NCBI GenBank assembly: GCA_964612485.1
Contig: CAZTFF010000002.1
Coordinates: forward strand, 62,001 to 126,000
Length of the DNA: 64,000 nt
Source: JAFGNV01 sp964612485
GTDB lineage: Bacteria > Chloroflexota > Anaerolineae > 4572-78 > J111
Reading direction: 5' to 3'
Part shown: positions 61,539-64,000 of the stretch, piece after piece
How the letters are laid out: the number at the start of each line of letters is the position of its first letter
How positions within the stretch are numbered: position 1 is the first letter of the stretch
The notes under the pieces: model-generated
Database searches by the model: none
What the model saw: only the letters and a program-made list of their open reading frames with translations
What the model was told of the DNA's origin: nothing
Translations under genes and position numbers: made by a program

Positions 61539-63296
61539 TTATTCTCGACCCAACGCTTTGGCTACGGCTGCGGCACGACTATCTACATTGAATTTGGTAA
61601 AAATACTCTGCACGTGTTTTTTGACCGTATTGACGCTCACGGTCAGGCCCTCGGCAATTTCTTTGTTGGTCCGCCCCTCGATCAGCAACGCCAAGACTTC
61701 ACGCTCGCGCCCGCTTAAATTGGTGGCTTGCTTGAGTTGGGCTACTTCCTGCGCGTTTTGAATGGCAATTGCCGCGTGATTGGCCAGCACCGAAAGCAAC
61801 TTTTTATCCCAATCAGAAAAATCACGCAGGTGCGAGGTATACAAACTAAAACTGCCCAGCACCCGGCCCGGCTCACCCGGCGTAACCAGCGGCACCACAA
61901 TGGCCGATACCCAACCTTCTTCAATGGCTAATTCTTTGTTCCTGAAATCAGGATGCACGCGCACATCGTCAATGGTGATGGGCCGCTGCAAGCGAATAGC
62001 CTGGCCGGTAAAACTATCGGCCAGGGAGAGGCGGGTGGCCCGGCGCTCCCCATGGGAGGTAGATTGGTGCAACATCAAGGTTTTTGAATCAGAGGTGGTC
62101 CAGATGGAGCCGACCGAGGTGTTGATCAGATCACAGGCCCGGTCCACAATTAATTTCAATAATTCATCATGGTTGGCGGTGAGCAGCACTTCGGCAATTT
62201 CCTGCATCGCGTCCAAAAGACGGATTTCTTCCAAAGCCACCACCGCCTGAGAGGCCAAGACTTCCAGCAAATGGCGGTCATCCTCGGTAAAGGCGTTGGG
62301 CTGGGGGCTTTCGATATTGAGAACGCCTTCCAGCCGGCCGCCGGCGCCAATCAACGGCACCGCAAGTTCGGAACGCATGGTGCGGTCGGTGGGCAGGGGA
62401 TGATAAATGTTGCGCCACCGAGAATCTTGCAAATCGGCAATTAAAAGTGATTGGCGATGGGAGGCGACCCAGCCCACGACGCTGCTGTCGTCTAGCGATA
62501 GGGCTTCGGCCACATCCACCTCCTTGCGTCCGGCCAGCGCGGCAATGAATAACACCTCACGCGTTTTATCATATAACTCAAAACTACCATATTGCGCGGC
62601 GGTAACATCCAGGCCAATATCCAGAATTTCCTGAAAAGTTTCTTGCAAACTGGGGCGGCTGTTGATCAATTTGGAGGCCCAGCGCAGCCGCTCCAATTCT
62701 TTCACTTTACGGGCCAGCGCCTGGGTCATACCGCCCACTTTGCGGCCGTGATAAATGGCCATGGCAGCCAGATTGACCAAATTATCAAGCATTAACAGTT
62801 CAACATCGTTAAAGCGGCGCTCATCACAGCGATAAACATACAGCAGGCCCACAATTTCATCGCTGACGATGAGCGGATAGCACACCAACAGGCGCGCGCC
62901 GGCTCTTTTTTTGGCGGGATGGATGCCAATCGGCTCCTCGTAAGACAAGACCCGCCTGCGGCGTTGCAGCGCCCACTGCCCCAATCCATCCGGGCGCGGA
63001 GTATCATCAACCGATGCACCTTCAGGTTCACCGGCGGAGACACGCAGATCAAGATCAAATTCCCGGCGGGCTTCATCGTACACCCAAATGATGGCCGAGG
63101 CGTGGGGCTGCGCCTCACAATCCGCGCCGGCGGCTACCGCGTGAACTGCATTTTCCACAATCAAACGCAGCGTAACCGTCAGGTCTTCGCTCATCCCTAA
63201 GCGGTTCATGCTTCTGCCAATCTTATTAATAGAAGCCATAATTTTTAGTAGATTTGATTGATCGATGCCGGTCGGCAAAGGATTTGATTGTTCCAC
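61539..63296 (-). CDS. GAF-domain LuxR-type regulator
   Basis: This 585-residue soluble regulator has three GAF domains (about 30-195, 205-365, 375-510) and a C-terminal LuxR/NarL HTH (LSGREREVLALLIEGRTNKE, then LTVSVNTVKKHVQSIFTKF). It has no receiver domain, so activity is presumably set by ligand binding to the GAF domains rather than phosphorylation. GTG 63296 is the first start; an ATG 19 codons later is possible. The target is unknown. The LysM-M23 gene follows after 46 bases on the same strand but has its own promoter-like element. Confidence 0.9.
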   Translation of the reverse strand: MEQSNPLPTGIDQSNLLKIMASINKIGRSMNRLGMSEDLTVTLRLIVENAVHAVAAGADCEAQPHASAIIWVYDEARREFDLDLRVSAGEPEGASVDDTPRPDGLGQWALQRRRRVLSYEEPIGIHPAKKRAGARLLVCYPLIVSDEIVGLLYVYRCDERRFNDVELLMLDNLVNLAAMAIYHGRKVGGMTQALARKVKELERLRWASKLINSRPSLQETFQEILDIGLDVTAAQYGSFELYDKTREVLFIAALAGRKEVDVAEALSLDDSSVVGWVASHRQSLLIADLQDSRWRNIYHPLPTDRTMRSELAVPLIGAGGRLEGVLNIESPQPNAFTEDDRHLLEVLASQAVVALEEIRLLDAMQEIAEVLLTANHDELLKLIVDRACDLINTSVGSIWTTSDSKTLMLHQSTSHGERRATRLSLADSFTGQAIRLQRPITIDDVRVHPDFRNKELAIEEGWVSAIVVPLVTPGEPGRVLGSFSLYTSHLRDFSDWDKKLLSVLANHAAIAIQNAQEVAQLKQATNLSGREREVLALLIEGRTNKEIAEGLTVSVNTVKKHVQSIFTKFNVDSRAAAVAKALGRE

Positions 63297-63345
63297 AATG
63301 ATCTATCGTTTAAACTTTTTCGGGCTATATTTTCGAAATAAACAA

Positions 63346-63383
63346 AAAACGCAGGGGTACGCGCAATGCGTTGCCTGCGTTTT
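63346..63383 (-). terminator. Terminator of the sortase/small membrane protein genes
   Basis: On the minus strand AAAACGCAGG (63383-63374) pairs with CCTGCGTTTT (63355-63346) and continues in T, placed after the stop at 63407. Confidence 0.75.
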
Positions 63384-63406
63384 GTTAGTAGCTGCTTCTT
63401 TTGGGA

Positions 63407-63616
63407 TTAGATTACGTACGCCAACCCAAATAACACCCCAAACATTACTACCGCGATAATGAACACATTCCGCAATTCTTTGTAGATATGGGCATATTGT
63501 TGCACAAAATTAACCGCCTTTTGCGTACCGGGGGGCGATGCCACTTCAACCGGTGCGGCTGCGGGGGGCGGGGTTGGTTTTTCCTGGCGGCGCGCGCGAC
63601 GCGATCTCTTAGCCAT
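63407..63616 (-). CDS. Small C-terminally anchored membrane protein
   Basis: This 69-residue protein has a basic head (MAKRSRRARRQEK), a Pro/Ala-rich middle, and one C-terminal membrane helix (NVFIIAVVMFGVLFGLAYVI). ATG 63616 is preferred to a start 9 codons upstream because the family-like basic head begins there. It follows the sortase gene by about 54 bases. I recognise no family. Confidence 0.65.
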   Translation of the reverse strand: MAKRSRRARRQEKPTPPPAAAPVEVASPPGTQKAVNFVQQYAHIYKELRNVFIIAVVMFGVLFGLAYVI

Positions 63617-63670
63617 AAATCTCTCCACATTAAAGAATGTCAACGAAAGCTAATTATACCATTTGTCGAG

Positions 63671-64000
63671 TTATTCGGCTAATTCACCGATGACCACCAG
63701 CCGGTGGGTATCGATGAGGTAAGGATAACACGTTTGCAGGGTGGCAATCGGTTCGGTGGTGGGCCACATCACTTCCACATCGGTAGGTTCGATAATCCGT
63801 TTTTCCTTGACCACGTACCGGAATTTCTGCTCGCCGCCATAAATAAAATAGTCGTCGCCCGGCTCAAGTTCGTGGAGGTAACGGAAAATCTCGCCATAAA
63901 TATCATTGTGAGCGGCCAGATACAGATTACCCCGCTCGCCGGGATTGGCGCTGCCGGGCAAATGGCCGACGCCCTTTTTCAACGCATCCCAGCTTACGTC
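63671..64000 (-). CDS. Sortase, 3' part (gene continues beyond the window)
   Basis: The last 109 codons of a sortase are present. The catalytic His lies in LYLAAHNDIYGEIFRYLHEL, the catalytic Cys in ATLQTCYPYLIDTHRLVVIG with Arg nearby, and YVVKEKRIIEPTDVEVMWPT is the typical beta6/beta7 loop. Sortases attach surface proteins or, in class D/E-like forms, act on other membrane or spore substrates. The upstream part, including any membrane anchor, is outside the window, so the class cannot be fixed. Confidence 0.88.
   Translation of the reverse strand, partial: DVSWDALKKGVGHLPGSANPGERGNLYLAAHNDIYGEIFRYLHELEPGDDYFIYGGEQKFRYVVKEKRIIEPTDVEVMWPTTEPIATLQTCYPYLIDTHRLVVIGELAE

Overview
The window looks like a piece of a Chloroflexota (Anaerolineae-like) chromosome. 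This is inferred from gene content, not from a marker gene: very large cytoplasmic GAF-domain histidine kinases, many stand-alone receiver proteins, a phosphatase-DUF3090-SCO1664 gene trio shared with Actinobacteria, YbbR/diadenylate cyclase genes, XylF-type sugar ABC genes, and several apparently leaderless promoters. GC content is moderate. I found no rRNA, tRNA or CRISPR array.

Layout. 1-3.9 kb: an XRE-SorC regulator, then glmS behind a long leader that contains a convincing glmS ribozyme. 3.9-7.1 kb: a decayed accessory patch with a nucleotidyltransferase and two small partner genes, a frameshifted alpha/beta hydrolase, an ISAzo13-type transposase remnant and a truncated DUF1349 gene. 7.2-8.2 kb: a membrane protein with a Pro/Thr-rich linker. 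8.4-32 kb: one long block of signalling genes on the + strand, with two kinases and an OmpR-type regulator in overlapping frames, three single-domain receivers, two kinase-less GAF-array proteins, a 2393-residue GAF-array hybrid kinase, a threonine synthase fused to a receiver domain, and a receiver-kinase hybrid.

32-49 kb is mostly housekeeping and conserved genes: maf, an MFS transporter, der, cdaR and cdaA, a large TPR protein, a fused CoA-transferase, an inositol-phosphatase-family enzyme, three membrane proteins resembling an orphan complex I-type antiporter arm, the conserved trio, and a pentapeptide-repeat protein.

50-57.7 kb holds the most interesting locus. A REC-HTH-REC response regulator faces away from a xylose-type ABC transporter: a lipoprotein binding protein whose binding domain is duplicated almost perfectly at DNA level, a single-domain ATPase and a permease. 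The last gene of the transporter group encodes an ABC ATPase domain of the same sugar family, with a degraded signature and switch histidine, fused through a coiled coil to a NarL-type histidine kinase. I infer a sugar transporter whose second nucleotide-binding subunit is itself the sensor kinase.

57.7-64 kb: an M50-type metallopeptidase with an SGNH hydrolase, a cold-shock protein, a LysM/M23 peptidase, a GAF-LuxR regulator, a small membrane protein and the 3' part of a sortase that runs off the window.
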